A stretch of 64,000 nt of DNA from Clostridium novyi NT (GCF_000014125.1 NC_008593.1:744001-808000), one strand, 5' to 3'. Numbered from the stretch's first letter, positions 18,583-27,402 are shown. A program made the numbers and translations. Notes: generated from the sequence alone by a model not told the origin.

Positions 18583-19350
18583 GCTAAAAAATTTTATGCT
18601 ATAAAAGAGGGATTTGATTTTGTACAAAACAAAAAAGTAGAAAACATGATAGTTGATACATGGGATGAATGTTTAAAATATGTAAAAGGTGCTAAGGGTG
18701 CAAAGTATAAAAGTTTTAAAAGTCTTTCTGAGGCAAAAGAATACATTGAAGGTGGAGAAAATCTTTTAAAAAAGGATGCTGAGAATTATCCTAAAGATAT
18801 ACCGCATTTTTATGTTGATGGAAGTTATAATATAGAAATACAAAAATATGCATACGCATTGGTTATGGTGGAAAATGGAGTAGTTAAGTACATAGAAAAT
18901 GGTGGAGCAGAGAATAATTCAAAAAAAGATGTAAGACAGATAGCTGGTGAACTTAAAGCGTCAATAAGATCTCTTAAGTATGCAGCAGAGCACAATATAA
19001 AAAATATCTTAATTATACATGATTATGTAGGAGTTTGTTATCATGCCACTGGTGTTTGGAAGAGAAAAGAAGAATCTTCTGAAATATACTATAATGAATT
19101 TAATAAAATAGTAAAAGATAACGATATAAATGTAACATTTGTAAAGGTAGATAGTCATACAGGTGATTTATTTAATGAAATAGTAGATGAATTTGCAAAA
19201 TATGCTTGTGGAGTTGCTATAAAAGGAGAAACTAAAAAGTATTTAAAAAGTGGCACAATAATAGTTGAAAGTGAAAATTTAAAAGAAAAATTTAATGAAA
19301 TAATAGATGAAACTAATATAGAAAAAATTGTAGTACATAAAAATGATTAA
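18580..19350 (+). CDS. rnhA: Ribonuclease H1 with N-terminal viroplasmin domain
   Basis: A 256-residue protein. Residues 1-58 form a viroplasmin-like RNA:DNA-hybrid binding domain (FYAIKEGFDF, TWDECLKYVKGAKGAKYKSF). Residues about 72-215 are RNase H: Asp in YVDGSYN, Glu in IAGELKAS, Asp in IIHDYVG and Asp in NEIVDEFAK give a plausible complete D-E-D-D set. It removes RNA from RNA:DNA hybrids in the cytoplasm. The C-terminal 40 residues are a lysine/glutamate-rich extension. Translation must use ATG 18580, although the Shine-Dalgarno sits 51 bases upstream behind a perfect hairpin. Confidence 0.88.
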   Translation: MAKKFYAIKEGFDFVQNKKVENMIVDTWDECLKYVKGAKGAKYKSFKSLSEAKEYIEGGENLLKKDAENYPKDIPHFYVDGSYNIEIQKYAYALVMVENGVVKYIENGGAENNSKKDVRQIAGELKASIRSLKYAAEHNIKNILIIHDYVGVCYHATGVWKRKEESSEIYYNEFNKIVKDNDINVTFVKVDSHTGDLFNEIVDEFAKYACGVAIKGETKKYLKSGTIIVESENLKEKFNEIIDETNIEKIVVHKND

Positions 19351-19404
19351 AAAATTATTATTTGCACAACCTATAATTAAAAATTAATAAAGGGGTGTGT
19401 AAAT

Positions 19405-19578
19405 ATGCATAGATTTTTAAGAGGACTTACAGCAGGTGCAATAATAGGAGCTACTGCAGGGATGATGATGTCACCTCAAATGGATAGAAAAACTAAGAAA
19501 AAGATTATGAGAGCAAAAAGAAGTATGATGCATAAAGCAGAAAATGCTTTTGAAAATTTAGGTGATTGGTTAGTGTAA
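19405..19578 (+). CDS. Small YtxH-like protein, 57 residues
   Basis: The ORF from ATG 19405 has a good ribosome site (AGGGGTG at 19391). The product begins MHRFLRGLTAGAIIGATAGM, a glycine/alanine-rich membrane or amphipathic segment, followed by a basic helix (RKTKKKIMRAKRSM) and a short acidic end. This is the layout of YtxH-type small proteins, whose role is unknown. A strong terminator follows 14 bases after the stop. It probably belongs to the rnhA transcript. Confidence 0.75.
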   Translation: MHRFLRGLTAGAIIGATAGMMMSPQMDRKTKKKIMRAKRSMMHKAENAFENLGDWLV

Positions 19579-19591
19579 CTATAAGTTGATG

Positions 19592-19632
19592 AAAAATATC
19601 TCAATAAAGTAATTTGTTGAGATATTTTTTTT
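19592..19632 (+). terminator. Intrinsic terminator after the YtxH-like gene
   Basis: AAAAATATCTCAA pairs perfectly with TTGAGATATTTTT across 12 bases, and T runs continue to 19632. Confidence 0.9.
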
Positions 19633-19659
19633 ATAATTTTTGAAAACTTGTATATTTTT

Positions 19660-19689
19660 TTGGAGAAAATCATTTGAATATGCTATAAT
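19660..19689 (+). promoter_or_regulatory. Promoter of the tandem HTH-TPR genes
   Basis: Extended -10 TGCTATAAT at 19681-19689 with a partial -35 TTGGAG at 19660, spacer 18. It lies just after the upstream terminator and about 75 bases before the first ATG. Confidence 0.55.
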
Positions 19690-19762
19690 GTAATAAATAT
19701 TTATTATATTATTAAGTAGTATTAAATTTGATAACTAGAATAAATCAAAGGAAGATGCATGT

Positions 19763-21061
19763 ATGGAGATATTGTCTTTAGGAGAAAAAATAAAGCGAAG
19801 AAGAAAAGAACTGGGGATGACACTTAAAGATCTAGCTGGGGATAGAATTACTCCGGGACAAATAAGTTTAGTTGAATCAGGAAAGTCTAATCCAAGTATG
19901 GATTTGCTTGAATATTTAGCAGATTCATTAAATATATCAATAGAATATTTAATGGAATCTGAAGAAACTCAAGCAGAGAAAATATGCGCTTATTACGAAA
20001 ATATATGTGAATCTCATATCCTTAGTAATCAACTGAACTTAGCAGAGCAATATGTAGAAAATGCAATATTGTATGGAGAAAAATACGGACTAGAATACAG
20101 AAAAGCTAAAAATTTATATTTAAGAGGGGAAATTTACACTCTAAAAAAAGAATTGGGCTTGGCTCAACAGTTTTTTTTATCTGCCAATGTAATATTTATA
20201 AGAGATAATTGTTACGAGAAAATTATCGATACATATATAAAATTGGGATCTATAACATTAGATATGCATGCCTATTATTCAGCATGCAGTTATTTTCATC
20301 AAGCAGAAAAGGTATATGAAGATAATAATTTAGGGAACGATTTTTTAATAGGGCAGATTTATTATTATATTGCTAGTACTTATTTTAAATTAGAAGAAAT
20401 AGATAAGGCTATAAATTACTCTTATTTGGCAAATGAAAAATTCAAAAAAATAGATGATAAAAAAGGATATGCAAAGTCTTTAATGCTTTTATCCAAAGAG
20501 TACAGTGAAAAGGGCGATATTGATAATGCAATAAAATATTCTAATAAGACATTAAAGTTACTAAAAGAATTAGATGATTGCAAGTATATAGCTCAAATAG
20601 AAAATAATTTAGGAAAATTATTTGCTGAATTTGATAATATAGAAGAGTCTTTTGTTCATTTGAATAAAGCTAAGCAATTAAGAGAAGAATATAAAGATAC
20701 AAGCTATATAGAAACTCTTGAAAATATATGTAAAAATTATATAAAACTAAAGGATATAGATAATGCTCAAGATATCTTGCAAGAAATACTGGACAATAAG
20801 GAAAATGGAGATAAGTATACCCTTTATAAGTATTATTTACTGAAATATAGAATAGATATGTTGGAGGAAAACTTTAAAGAAGCAGAAAATACATTGATAT
20901 TAGCCTTACAATATGCAAAAATCAGTGAATTAAGTGATGAGTATGCCGAAATATCTATTTTGCTTGGAAAGTTTTATGTTGATAATGGTAATGATAGTGA
21001 GGCTGCTAAATATTTAAATGCTGGGGTTGAGGCATTTAAAAAATTAGGCATTTTAAAATAG
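19763..21061 (+). CDS. HTH (XRE) regulator with C-terminal TPR repeats, first of a tandem pair
   Basis: Residues 1-65 form an XRE-type helix-turn-helix (LGEKIKRRRKELGMTLKDLA, then TPGQISLVESGKSNPSMDLL). Residues about 75-430 are helical with repeated TPR-like units such as AINYSYLANEKFKKIDDKKG and AIKYSNKTLKLLKELDD. The HTH-plus-TPR plan is that of RNPP-type regulators, where TPRs bind a signalling peptide or partner protein. No exported-peptide gene is visible next to it. A near relative follows after 23 bases. The ligand and targets are unknown. Confidence 0.8.
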   Translation: MEILSLGEKIKRRRKELGMTLKDLAGDRITPGQISLVESGKSNPSMDLLEYLADSLNISIEYLMESEETQAEKICAYYENICESHILSNQLNLAEQYVENAILYGEKYGLEYRKAKNLYLRGEIYTLKKELGLAQQFFLSANVIFIRDNCYEKIIDTYIKLGSITLDMHAYYSACSYFHQAEKVYEDNNLGNDFLIGQIYYYIASTYFKLEEIDKAINYSYLANEKFKKIDDKKGYAKSLMLLSKEYSEKGDIDNAIKYSNKTLKLLKELDDCKYIAQIENNLGKLFAEFDNIEESFVHLNKAKQLREEYKDTSYIETLENICKNYIKLKDIDNAQDILQEILDNKENGDKYTLYKYYLLKYRIDMLEENFKEAENTLILALQYAKISELSDEYAEISILLGKFYVDNGNDSEAAKYLNAGVEAFKKLGILK

Positions 21062-21084
21062 CATAATATTGGATAGGTGATTGT

Positions 21085-22338
21085 ATGGAAGTTCTTTCAA
21101 TTGGGGAAAAGATAAAAAGGGCTAGAATATATAGTGGGTATACATTAAAAGAAGTTTGCGGAGATAAAATTTCAGTTTCTAAGCTTAGTTGTATTGAAAA
21201 TAATAAGGTAATTCCGGAAGAATGGGTACTTGAGTATATAGCTTCAAAATTAAAGTTGGATATAGAATATTTAAATGAAAATATAGAAAAACAAATTAAG
21301 AAAAACATGAAAAACATACTAGAAAATAGTGATTCAAAAGATTATGCAAAACAGCTAAGGTATAATCTTTTAATAGCAGATAAGTATGGATATTATTCCT
21401 TATCTGTTAATATGATGCATTTAATATTTCAACATTTTTTAAAGCAAAATAATATGCAAGAAGTACAAAATTTAATAGGTACTTATTATGACATATGTAA
21501 TAAATGTAATACTAAATATGCAAAATATGTTTATTATATGGACTTAGGAAATTATTTTTATAAAAATAGTGAGTTTCATCAGTCAGCTAGTTACTTTAAA
21601 AACATTAGAATGTATTCTCTTTATGAAAATGATGATCAGCTTGCGGCCTATAGTATATATGGTGAATCTAAATGCTATATACAAATGAAAAAGTATGAAG
21701 ATGCTTATAAGGTAGCAAATAAACTAGTAAATTTAATAGACAGTATAAGTGATTTAGTAGATAGAGCAAAAATGTATAAATTACTTGCTATATTGTCATT
21801 AAAAATGGATGATGGAAAATTTTCAGAATATGAAAAAGAATCATATAAATTCTACGGAGAAGAAAAAAATCATTGTGCAAAAGCAATACTGGATTTTGCG
21901 TGTACTATGTTTTCTGTTGGATATAAAGAAGAAGCTATAGATTACATAAAAAAAGCTATAGATATGTATCCTAATGAGAACAAAGATAATTTAGTTAAAT
22001 TTACATTATTGTGTGCAGAAGAACTTATAAAAAATGAAATACTACATGATGCTATGGATTTAATAGATAATGCTTTGAATTGTGCTATAAAACTTAATAA
22101 TATAAAGTTTATAGAAAAATCTTATTATTTAAAAGCTATACTTTTAAGAAGAAAAGGAAATCTAGCATCAGCGGAAATGTATATGAATTTAGCACTGGAT
22201 AGTTTAACTAAATTTGGGAATAAAAAGCAACTATGTGATATGTATATGATTATGGGAGAATTATATTATGAAATAGGTTCTCTTAAGGAATCTTTAAGAT
22301 ACTTTACACTAGCTATATCTATACAAAAGAAATTATAG
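21085..22338 (+). CDS. HTH (XRE) regulator with C-terminal TPR repeats, second of a tandem pair
   Basis: A 417-residue paralogue of the preceding protein; both begin MExLSxGEKIKR. The HTH (about 1-62) is more diverged (GYTLKEVCGDKISVSKLSCI), so DNA specificity may differ. TPR-like helices fill the rest (ASYFKNIRMYSLYEND, AEMYMNLALDSLTKFGNKKQ). The 23-base gap and a weak but usable ribosome site (GATAGGTGAT) indicate co-transcription with the first. The pair could act as a heteromer or as sequential regulators; that is inference. Confidence 0.78.
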   Translation: MEVLSIGEKIKRARIYSGYTLKEVCGDKISVSKLSCIENNKVIPEEWVLEYIASKLKLDIEYLNENIEKQIKKNMKNILENSDSKDYAKQLRYNLLIADKYGYYSLSVNMMHLIFQHFLKQNNMQEVQNLIGTYYDICNKCNTKYAKYVYYMDLGNYFYKNSEFHQSASYFKNIRMYSLYENDDQLAAYSIYGESKCYIQMKKYEDAYKVANKLVNLIDSISDLVDRAKMYKLLAILSLKMDDGKFSEYEKESYKFYGEEKNHCAKAILDFACTMFSVGYKEEAIDYIKKAIDMYPNENKDNLVKFTLLCAEELIKNEILHDAMDLIDNALNCAIKLNNIKFIEKSYYLKAILLRRKGNLASAEMYMNLALDSLTKFGNKKQLCDMYMIMGELYYEIGSLKESLRYFTLAISIQKKL

Positions 22339-22401
22339 ATATATATTAAAACGTATACATAATAAGTTGTATTGTTTGAAAATTTATACAAGTATTAATT
22401 A

Positions 22402-22460
22402 AAATACTACATTATCTTAAAAATATTATGAGAGGGAATTAGTAAGATAATGTAGTATTT
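22402..22460. terminator. 18-bp perfect stem-loop between convergent genes
   Basis: AAATACTACATTATCTTA (22402-22419) is the exact complement of 22443-22460, with a 23-base loop. It lies between the HTH-TPR pair and gatD on the opposite strand. The T-rich tail is weak (GTTTGCTT), so it may be a terminator for both directions or a double-stranded barrier of another kind. Confidence 0.55.
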
Positions 22461-22466
22461 GTTTGC

Positions 22467-23189
22467 TTAAATTAATTCTCTTTTTATTATAAATTCTTTT
22501 GCTTTTAATTCATAAGTATCATCTAAACTTGGAAGAGATAGATTTCCATATTTATTTTTTAAAGCTAAGGAAATTAATCTGTCTGCAAGTTCAGGATTCT
22601 TAGAAAGTAATGAACCATGAAAATACGTACAAAATGTATTTTTATATATACATCCTTCCGAATGATCCTCTCCATTATTGCCAAATCCAGAAAGAACTTT
22701 TCCAAGAGGTCTCAATGATCCTATATAAGTTTTTCCAGAATGATTTTCAAATCCAACATAAGTTTCTTTAAATTCTTTGTTATATATTACGGTATTTCCT
22801 ATGAATCTTTTTTCGCTAGAAGTTGTATATATATCCAAAGCGTTTAATCCCTTAATTTTTTTGCCATCAGGAGTTACATAGAATTTACCTAATAATTGAT
22901 ATCCTCCACAAATAGAAAGAAAGACTTTGTTAGATTCTATATATTCAATTATGCTACTAGCTTTATTTTCATTTAAATCCTTTGATACTATAGATTGTTC
23001 ATAATCTTGACCACCACCAAAAAATACAATATCGTATTTTTTAGCATCGAATTTGTCTCCTATACTAATGTTAAAAATATTTGTTTTAATACCTCTATGT
23101 TCAGCTCTATATTTAAGTATTAATACATTACCTACATCTCCATAAACATTAAGAAGATCTGGATACATATGACATATGTTAAGTTCCAA
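22467..23189 (-). CDS. gatD: Lipid II isoglutaminyl synthase, glutamine amidotransferase subunit GatD
   Basis: A 240-residue class I glutamine amidotransferase of the CobB/CobQ type: FFGGGQDYEQ near residue 56, nucleophile Cys in SICGGYQLLG near 94, and the partner His in YFHGSLLSKNPELAD near 189. It hydrolyses glutamine and passes ammonia to MurT, which amidates the D-glutamate of lipid II. The gene follows murT by nine bases in one operon. Confidence 0.9.
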   Translation of the reverse strand: MELNICHMYPDLLNVYGDVGNVLILKYRAEHRGIKTNIFNISIGDKFDAKKYDIVFFGGGQDYEQSIVSKDLNENKASSIIEYIESNKVFLSICGGYQLLGKFYVTPDGKKIKGLNALDIYTTSSEKRFIGNTVIYNKEFKETYVGFENHSGKTYIGSLRPLGKVLSGFGNNGEDHSEGCIYKNTFCTYFHGSLLSKNPELADRLISLALKNKYGNLSLPSLDDTYELKAKEFIIKRELI

Positions 23190-23198
23190 AATACCACC

Positions 23199-24605
23199 TC
23201 ACCATAATTTTTTAATATATCCTTTAGCATTTAAAAACTTTCTGAAACTTGTCATAGCTGTATAAGTAGCTAGAAGATAAATCATAGAATCATTACAATT
23301 CTCAATACTATTAAGTAGAGCATCATAGTTATGACATATGCAAAACAGATCTTCATCAAAGCCAGCTACTTTAAGTCTTATACTCATGTCATAAAGTCTT
23401 ATACCAGATACCATAATATTGTGTATATTATTATCATTTAAATCTTCAAAGTCTACATCCCATATCCAAGAAACATCTTTTCCATCGGCATAATTATCAT
23501 TTAAAAGTAGAGCTATACTTTTATTTTCTGAATCTAAATTTATAGATTTTAATGCCTCATCAAAACCAGCAGGATTTTTTACTAGTATTATTTTTAGATT
23601 TTTATTGTTTATTTTTATGGTTTCTTGTCTTCCAAAGCTACTTTTAATATTTTTCAAGGTGTAACGTATAACAGAATTTTCAATGCCAAGCAATTTTCCT
23701 ATTGAAAAAGCACAAAGGGCATTATAAATATTGTAAGTTCCACATTGATTTATATAATAGTTTTCTTTGTTTATTTCTACTGTAGAACCTTCTGAATATA
23801 GATTTAATATATTATCTACTACATAAGTTAGAGAAGGTCTTTTATATCCGCAATTTGGGCAATAGAAATCACCAAGATGATTATATGTTATAAAGTTATA
23901 CTTGTATGGATGTTTACATACTTTACAAAATTTAGCATCAGCATTTAATGGGGGTTTATCTGTTTTTGTAATTGGAGTGTTGAATCCATAGTAGAGTATT
24001 TTATTCGGAACATCTAAATTGCCAAGTAATGATTCATCTCCATTTAAAATTAAAGTTGATTCTGGAGATTTTTTAATACCCTCTAGTATCTTATCTAATG
24101 TTGAATAAACCTCTCCATATCTATCTAATTGATCTCGGAATAAATTTGTAATGGTTATTATTTCAGGATGTATATGGTCCGTAATGTACTTTACATTTGC
24201 CTCATCTACTTCCAGTACGCAATATCTTGTTTTAGATGTATTTAAGAATTTAAAGTTTTTGATAAAACAAGATATTATTCCTGTATACATATTTGCTCCA
24301 GTATCATTTGTTATTACGTCAAATTTAGCATTTTTTAAAACCGAGTAAATCATATTAGTTGTTGTTGTTTTACCATTAGTTCCTGTTACCAATATGACTT
24401 TATAGTTTTTAGATATTTTACTCAATATATCTTTATCAAATTTAAGCGCTACCTTTCCGGGAAAATTAGTTCCACCTTTATATAACAAACTTGATAGTTT
24501 CATTATAAATTTTGAAGATATAATTCCTAAAGTTGCTTTAATGTTAATAGTTAAACACCTCCATCCTATTAATGAATTATGTACTAATTTATTGAATTTA
24601 TTCAA
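23199..24605 (-). CDS. murT: Lipid II isoglutaminyl synthase, Mur-ligase subunit MurT
   Basis: A Mur-ligase-like protein with P-loop VTGTNGKTTT and LEVDEANV in the central domain, a four-cysteine zinc ribbon (CKVC and CPNC about residues 249-273) inserted as in known MurT, and a DUF1727-type C-terminal domain. It activates the D-Glu carboxylate so that GatD-derived ammonia amidates it. The longest frame starts at TTG 24605, which has no ribosome site. A strong site, GGAGGTG at 24562-24556, lies inside the frame and precedes an in-frame ATT codon at 24548 by seven bases; a start there gives 449 residues and a normal family N terminus. No ATG, GTG or TTG occurs at that position, so the ATT may be the true start. 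Confidence 0.88.
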   Translation of the reverse strand: MNKFNKLVHNSLIGWRCLTINIKATLGIISSKFIMKLSSLLYKGGTNFPGKVALKFDKDILSKISKNYKVILVTGTNGKTTTTNMIYSVLKNAKFDVITNDTGANMYTGIISCFIKNFKFLNTSKTRYCVLEVDEANVKYITDHIHPEIITITNLFRDQLDRYGEVYSTLDKILEGIKKSPESTLILNGDESLLGNLDVPNKILYYGFNTPITKTDKPPLNADAKFCKVCKHPYKYNFITYNHLGDFYCPNCGYKRPSLTYVVDNILNLYSEGSTVEINKENYYINQCGTYNIYNALCAFSIGKLLGIENSVIRYTLKNIKSSFGRQETIKINNKNLKIILVKNPAGFDEALKSINLDSENKSIALLLNDNYADGKDVSWIWDVDFEDLNDNNIHNIMVSGIRLYDMSIRLKVAGFDEDLFCICHNYDALLNSIENCNDSMIYLLATYTAMTSFRKFLNAKGYIKKLW

Positions 24606-24715
24606 ATAAGCGATATTAAGATTTTAACATGGAATCAGTTAATTGGAAATAATTTACTTAACGTCAAAGTGTGATTTGGTCTAGCTTTTTTATTTAAAAA
24701 ATAATAATAAAGTAC

Positions 24716-24765
24716 AAAAAAACTAGTAATTCTTATATAAAAATTAAGGATTACTAGTTTTTTTT
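24716..24765. terminator. Orphan bidirectional intrinsic terminator between divergent genes
   Basis: CTAGTAATTCTT pairs with AAGGATTACTAG (one G-U pair), flanked by A6 and T8 runs, so it can work on either strand. No gene ends near it in either direction. Confidence 0.75.
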
Positions 24766-24831
24766 AATACAAATTGTCTATAAGTTTTTTGAATAAAATT
24801 TTATTTTTTCAATATAACGCTTTCCAATATA

Positions 24832-24840
24832 TGTTATAAT
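24832..24840 (+). promoter_or_regulatory. Extended -10 promoter for the ydcF-like gene
   Basis: TGTTATAAT matches an extended -10; no good -35 is visible. The predicted leader is about 120 bases. Confidence 0.4.
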
Positions 24841-24966
24841 ATAGTATTATTTAATAGAAACACTCTTAAAAGTATTTGTGAAAATATGGTTTATATTAAT
24901 TTAATGTATAGTGATAAGTAGAGTATGTTTTTAGTAAAATTTATATAAGAAAAGGAAGTGAAATAA

Positions 24967-25728
24967 ATGTGGAAAAAGAATTTTAGATACGCAATTGGAG
25001 TATTGAGCATTTTATATTATCTATTTTTTGTTAGATTTTCAGGTATAATAGGTTTTCATATTATTTGGTTTTTAATGGGAATAGGTTTTTTGTTTTACAG
25101 TTTTATTAAAAAATTTATAATTAATATTTATAGATTGTTAAATTCAAGATTAAAATTTTTAGTGAAACTTGTTATTATAGCTGGTTTTGTTTCATTTATC
25201 ATATTAGAAAGTTGTATTATTTATTTTGGAATTTCTAAAAAGTATGTAAAAAGTGATTATATTATAGTGTTAGGAGCTGCAGTTCATGGAGATTATATGT
25301 CACTTATTTTAAAGGAAAGAGTTGATAAAACTTTAGATTATTTAAGAGAATATCCTAATACAAAAATTATAGTATCAGGGGGAAAGGGTCCAGGAGAATC
25401 AATTACTGAAGCTGAGGCCATGAGAAGGTACTTAGTTAGTAATGGCATTTGTGATAATCAAATTATAAAGGAAGAAAAGTCTAGAACTACAGCTGAAAAT
25501 TTTAAGTATTCTTCTAAAATCATAAGAAGTATGGAAAATGGTAGAACACCAACAGTATCTGTAGTTACAACAAATTTTCATATGCTTAGAGCCAAAATGT
25601 TAGCAAAAAGAAGTGGACTTGTAGTTCAAGAAGTTGTGTCTAAGGGGCATATATCATCAGCTCCTAATTATTATGTAAGAGAGTATTTTGCTTTAGTACA
25701 TTCTTTTATTTGTGATAATATTAATTAA
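24967..25728 (+). CDS. YdcF/SanA-family (DUF218) membrane protein
   Basis: The 253-residue protein has three hydrophobic N-terminal segments (about 10-28, 32-50 and 64-88) followed by a DUF218 domain. The domain signature is YIIVLGAAVHGD, then VSGGKGPGESITEAEAMRRY and RTTAENFKYSSKI, ending with TTNFHMLRAKMLAKRSG. Family members act at the envelope, some with suggested roles in wall precursor or vancomycin-related permeability, but no reaction is established. A ribosome site (AAGGAAG) precedes the ATG. Its terminator was the insertion point of the IS element that follows. Confidence 0.8.
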   Translation: MWKKNFRYAIGVLSILYYLFFVRFSGIIGFHIIWFLMGIGFLFYSFIKKFIINIYRLLNSRLKFLVKLVIIAGFVSFIILESCIIYFGISKKYVKSDYIIVLGAAVHGDYMSLILKERVDKTLDYLREYPNTKIIVSGGKGPGESITEAEAMRRYLVSNGICDNQIIKEEKSRTTAENFKYSSKIIRSMENGRTPTVSVVTTNFHMLRAKMLAKRSGLVVQEVVSKGHISSAPNYYVREYFALVHSFICDNIN

Positions 25729-25732
25729 AAAA

Positions 25733-25760
25733 GGTAATCCATTATTTGAAATGGATTACC
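25733..25760. repeat. Left copy of a 28-bp palindromic target duplication (intact terminator hairpin)
   Basis: GGTAATCCATT and AATGGATTACC form an 11-bp stem. The same 28 bases recur at 27375-27402. Preceded by A6, this copy can still act as a hairpin downstream of the ydcF-like gene, but it has lost its T tract on the plus strand. Confidence 0.9.
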
Positions 25761-25772
25761 TCAGATTGTTCA

Positions 25773-25799
25773 AAAAGCCCCCAACAATTGGGGGCTTTT
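25773..25799 (-). terminator. Intrinsic terminator of the IS transposase
   Basis: AAAAGCCCCCAA and TTGGGGGCTTTT form a 12-pair stem with a CAA loop, then T5 on the minus strand, three bases after the transposase stop. Confidence 0.9.
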
Positions 25800-25801
25800 G
25801 T

Positions 25802-27241
25802 TTACGCCAAAATTCTTTTATGCGATAGCATTCGAAAAATATTTATTATGTATGTTAATTTGGAATAAATTTGAATTAATGTACACAAAAAATAATGCGA
25901 TAGCACCATGGCTATCTTTTTCATATTCTGAACTGCCGCTGTAAGTAGGCACTGCTCAGAAACATTTTTAATTCCTCGCATGCGACAATAACGTAGCCCA
26001 TGTAATTCTTTTGAATCAGCAAAGCTACGCTCAATCTTTTCTTTACGTCGTTTGTAAATACTTTTACCTTTTTCTGTTTTAGTAAAGCTAAAAATTTGAT
26101 CTTTATAGTCTTCCCAAACATGACGACGTATAGTTCTATTAATGGATTTATCAGATGTTAAGCAATTATTTTTATATTTGCAATAAGCACAATGCTCCGC
26201 ATTACTTAAATATTCTTTATAACCTTCCCTCGTAGTAGTTCTATATTTTAAAAAGCAATTATTAATACACACATATCCATCTAATTCTTTAACATACTGA
26301 AATCTATATTTTGTATATTTTCCTTTAACATGGGGTCCTAAACGGAACCCAAAAACACCTTGATAATTTTTGTCTGAAATTTGTTTACAAATAGGATTCG
26401 TAGAATATCCGGCATCTGCTACTAAATATTTTGTATTAAAATTAAACTTTTCTATTTGAGTTTCTATTCTTTTAACATAAGGATCTACATCGTTTATATT
26501 CCCGGGAGTAACATGAACGTCTGTTATAATATTATACTTTCCGTCAACAGTTCTATGATCTAAATAAAAAAAGCCTTTAGGTTTTCCATCTCTAACCATA
26601 TATCCACTGTCTGGATCAGTTGTACTTACTGTTATTTCCTTAGTTTCAGCTATTTTAGTCTTTTTTTTTAGAGGCTTTTTATTATGATTAATTCTATCTT
26701 TATTAATGTCATTCTCTAATTCATCAAAGTATTCCTTTGTGGATTTAGTTATTTCTTTTTTAATAAATTTATGTTTATTAGCGTTAGCTTTTAAGTGAGT
26801 AGAATCAGTATATAGAATTTTGCCATCAACCAAGTTTCTATTAATAGCTTGAAATACAATATTATCAAATATTTCTTGATGTATATTTGTATTACTAAAT
26901 CTTTTTGTTCTATTCTGGCTTATAGTGGAATGACTTGGTATTTTATCAGTAAGTCCATATCCTAAAAACCATCTGTAAGCTACATTTACCTGGATTTCTT
27001 TTACAAGCTGACGCTCTGAACGTATACCGAATAGGTATCCGATAAAAAGCATTTTAAATAATACAACTGGGTCTACTGAAGGTCTGCCATTATCAGGACA
27101 ATATAAATCCTTAGTTAAATCTCTTATAAATGAAAAATCTATGTATTTATCTATTTTTCTAAGTATATGATTTTCAGGTACTAAATTTTCTATATAAACT
27201 AGTTCTAATTGATTTTGTTTTCTTTCATTATTAGTAAGCAT
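25802..27241 (-). CDS. IS1182-family DDE transposase
   Basis: The 479-residue protein is full length and uninterrupted. Its N-terminal DUF772-type domain ([20 protein letters not shown]) and DDE core support the family. First Asp lies in [16 protein letters not shown], second in [11 protein letters not shown], and the Glu in [15 protein letters not shown] cysteine-rich insert ([10 protein letters not shown]) lies between the second and third catalytic blocks. A GGAGG ribosome site precedes ATG 27241. Confidence 0.93.
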   Translation of the reverse strand: MLTNNERKQNQLELVYIENLVPENHILRKIDKYIDFSFIRDLTKDLYCPDNGRPSVDPVVLFKMLFIGYLFGIRSERQLVKEIQVNVAYRWFLGYGLTDKIPSHSTISQNRTKRFSNTNIHQEIFDNIVFQAINRNLVDGKILYTDSTHLKANANKHKFIKKEITKSTKEYFDELENDINKDRINHNKKPLKKKTKIAETKEITVSTTDPDSGYMVRDGKPKGFFYLDHRTVDGKYNIITDVHVTPGNINDVDPYVKRIETQIEKFNFNTKYLVADAGYSTNPICKQISDKNYQGVFGFRLGPHVKGKYTKYRFQYVKELDGYVCINNCFLKYRTTTREGYKEYLSNAEHCAYCKYKNNCLTSDKSINRTIRRHVWEDYKDQIFSFTKTEKGKSIYKRRKEKIERSFADSKELHGLRYCRMRGIKNVSEQCLLTAAVQNMKKIAMVLSHYFLCTLIQIYSKLTYIINIFRMLSHKRILA

Positions 27242-27255
27242 TTTTCCTCCGTAGG

Positions 27256-27269
27256 AGCCCTAACGGGCT
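27256..27269. other. Small GC-rich hairpin upstream of the transposase ribosome site
   Basis: AGCCC and GGGCT pair around a TAAC loop directly upstream of the transposase Shine-Dalgarno. Such leader hairpins can block translation of read-through transcripts from flanking genes; the role here is inferred. Confidence 0.4.
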
Positions 27270-27374
27270 AAAAGATTTATTGGTTTAAAATATATATTCT
27301 ACATAAAAACTAAAAACCCTTTTTGTAATAAATGTAAAAAGGCTGTTGACAAATTATGTTTATCAACAGCCTGA

Positions 27375-27402
27375 GGTAATCCATTATTTGAAATGGATTA
27401 CC
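27375..27402. repeat. Right copy of the 28-bp palindromic target duplication
   Basis: Identical to 25733-25760 and followed by T6. On the minus strand it lies downstream of yitT, but its A/T context there is now IS sequence. Confidence 0.9.

Larger units (their letters stand above)
24606..24966. other. Divergent intergenic region between murT and the ydcF-like gene
   Basis: It holds a probable minus-strand promoter (TGTTAAAAT, reverse of 24621-24628), the strong hairpin terminator at 24716-24765 that serves no annotated gene, and a plus-strand extended -10 at 24832-24840. I see no convincing ORF in it. Confidence 0.5.
25761..27374 (-). mobile_element. IS1182-family insertion sequence, complete, 1614 bp
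   Basis: The element starts TCAGATTGTTCAAAAAG and ends with the reverse complement of TCAGGCTGTTGATAAAC, giving imperfect inverted repeats (TCAGnnTGTTnAnAAA). It encodes one intact transposase. The flanking 28-bp direct repeat is itself a palindrome, the terminator hairpin shared by the ydcF-like gene and yitT. The left end holds the transposase terminator and the right end has a subterminal inverted repeat (AGGCTGTTGA at 27340, TCAACAGCCT at 27363). The element looks recent and potentially active. Confidence 0.9.

Noticed and set aside
22339..22466. Pheromone-peptide gene after the HTH-TPR pair
   Set aside because: The GAGAGGGAA ribosome-like site is followed only by ATG TAG, so no peptide is encoded.
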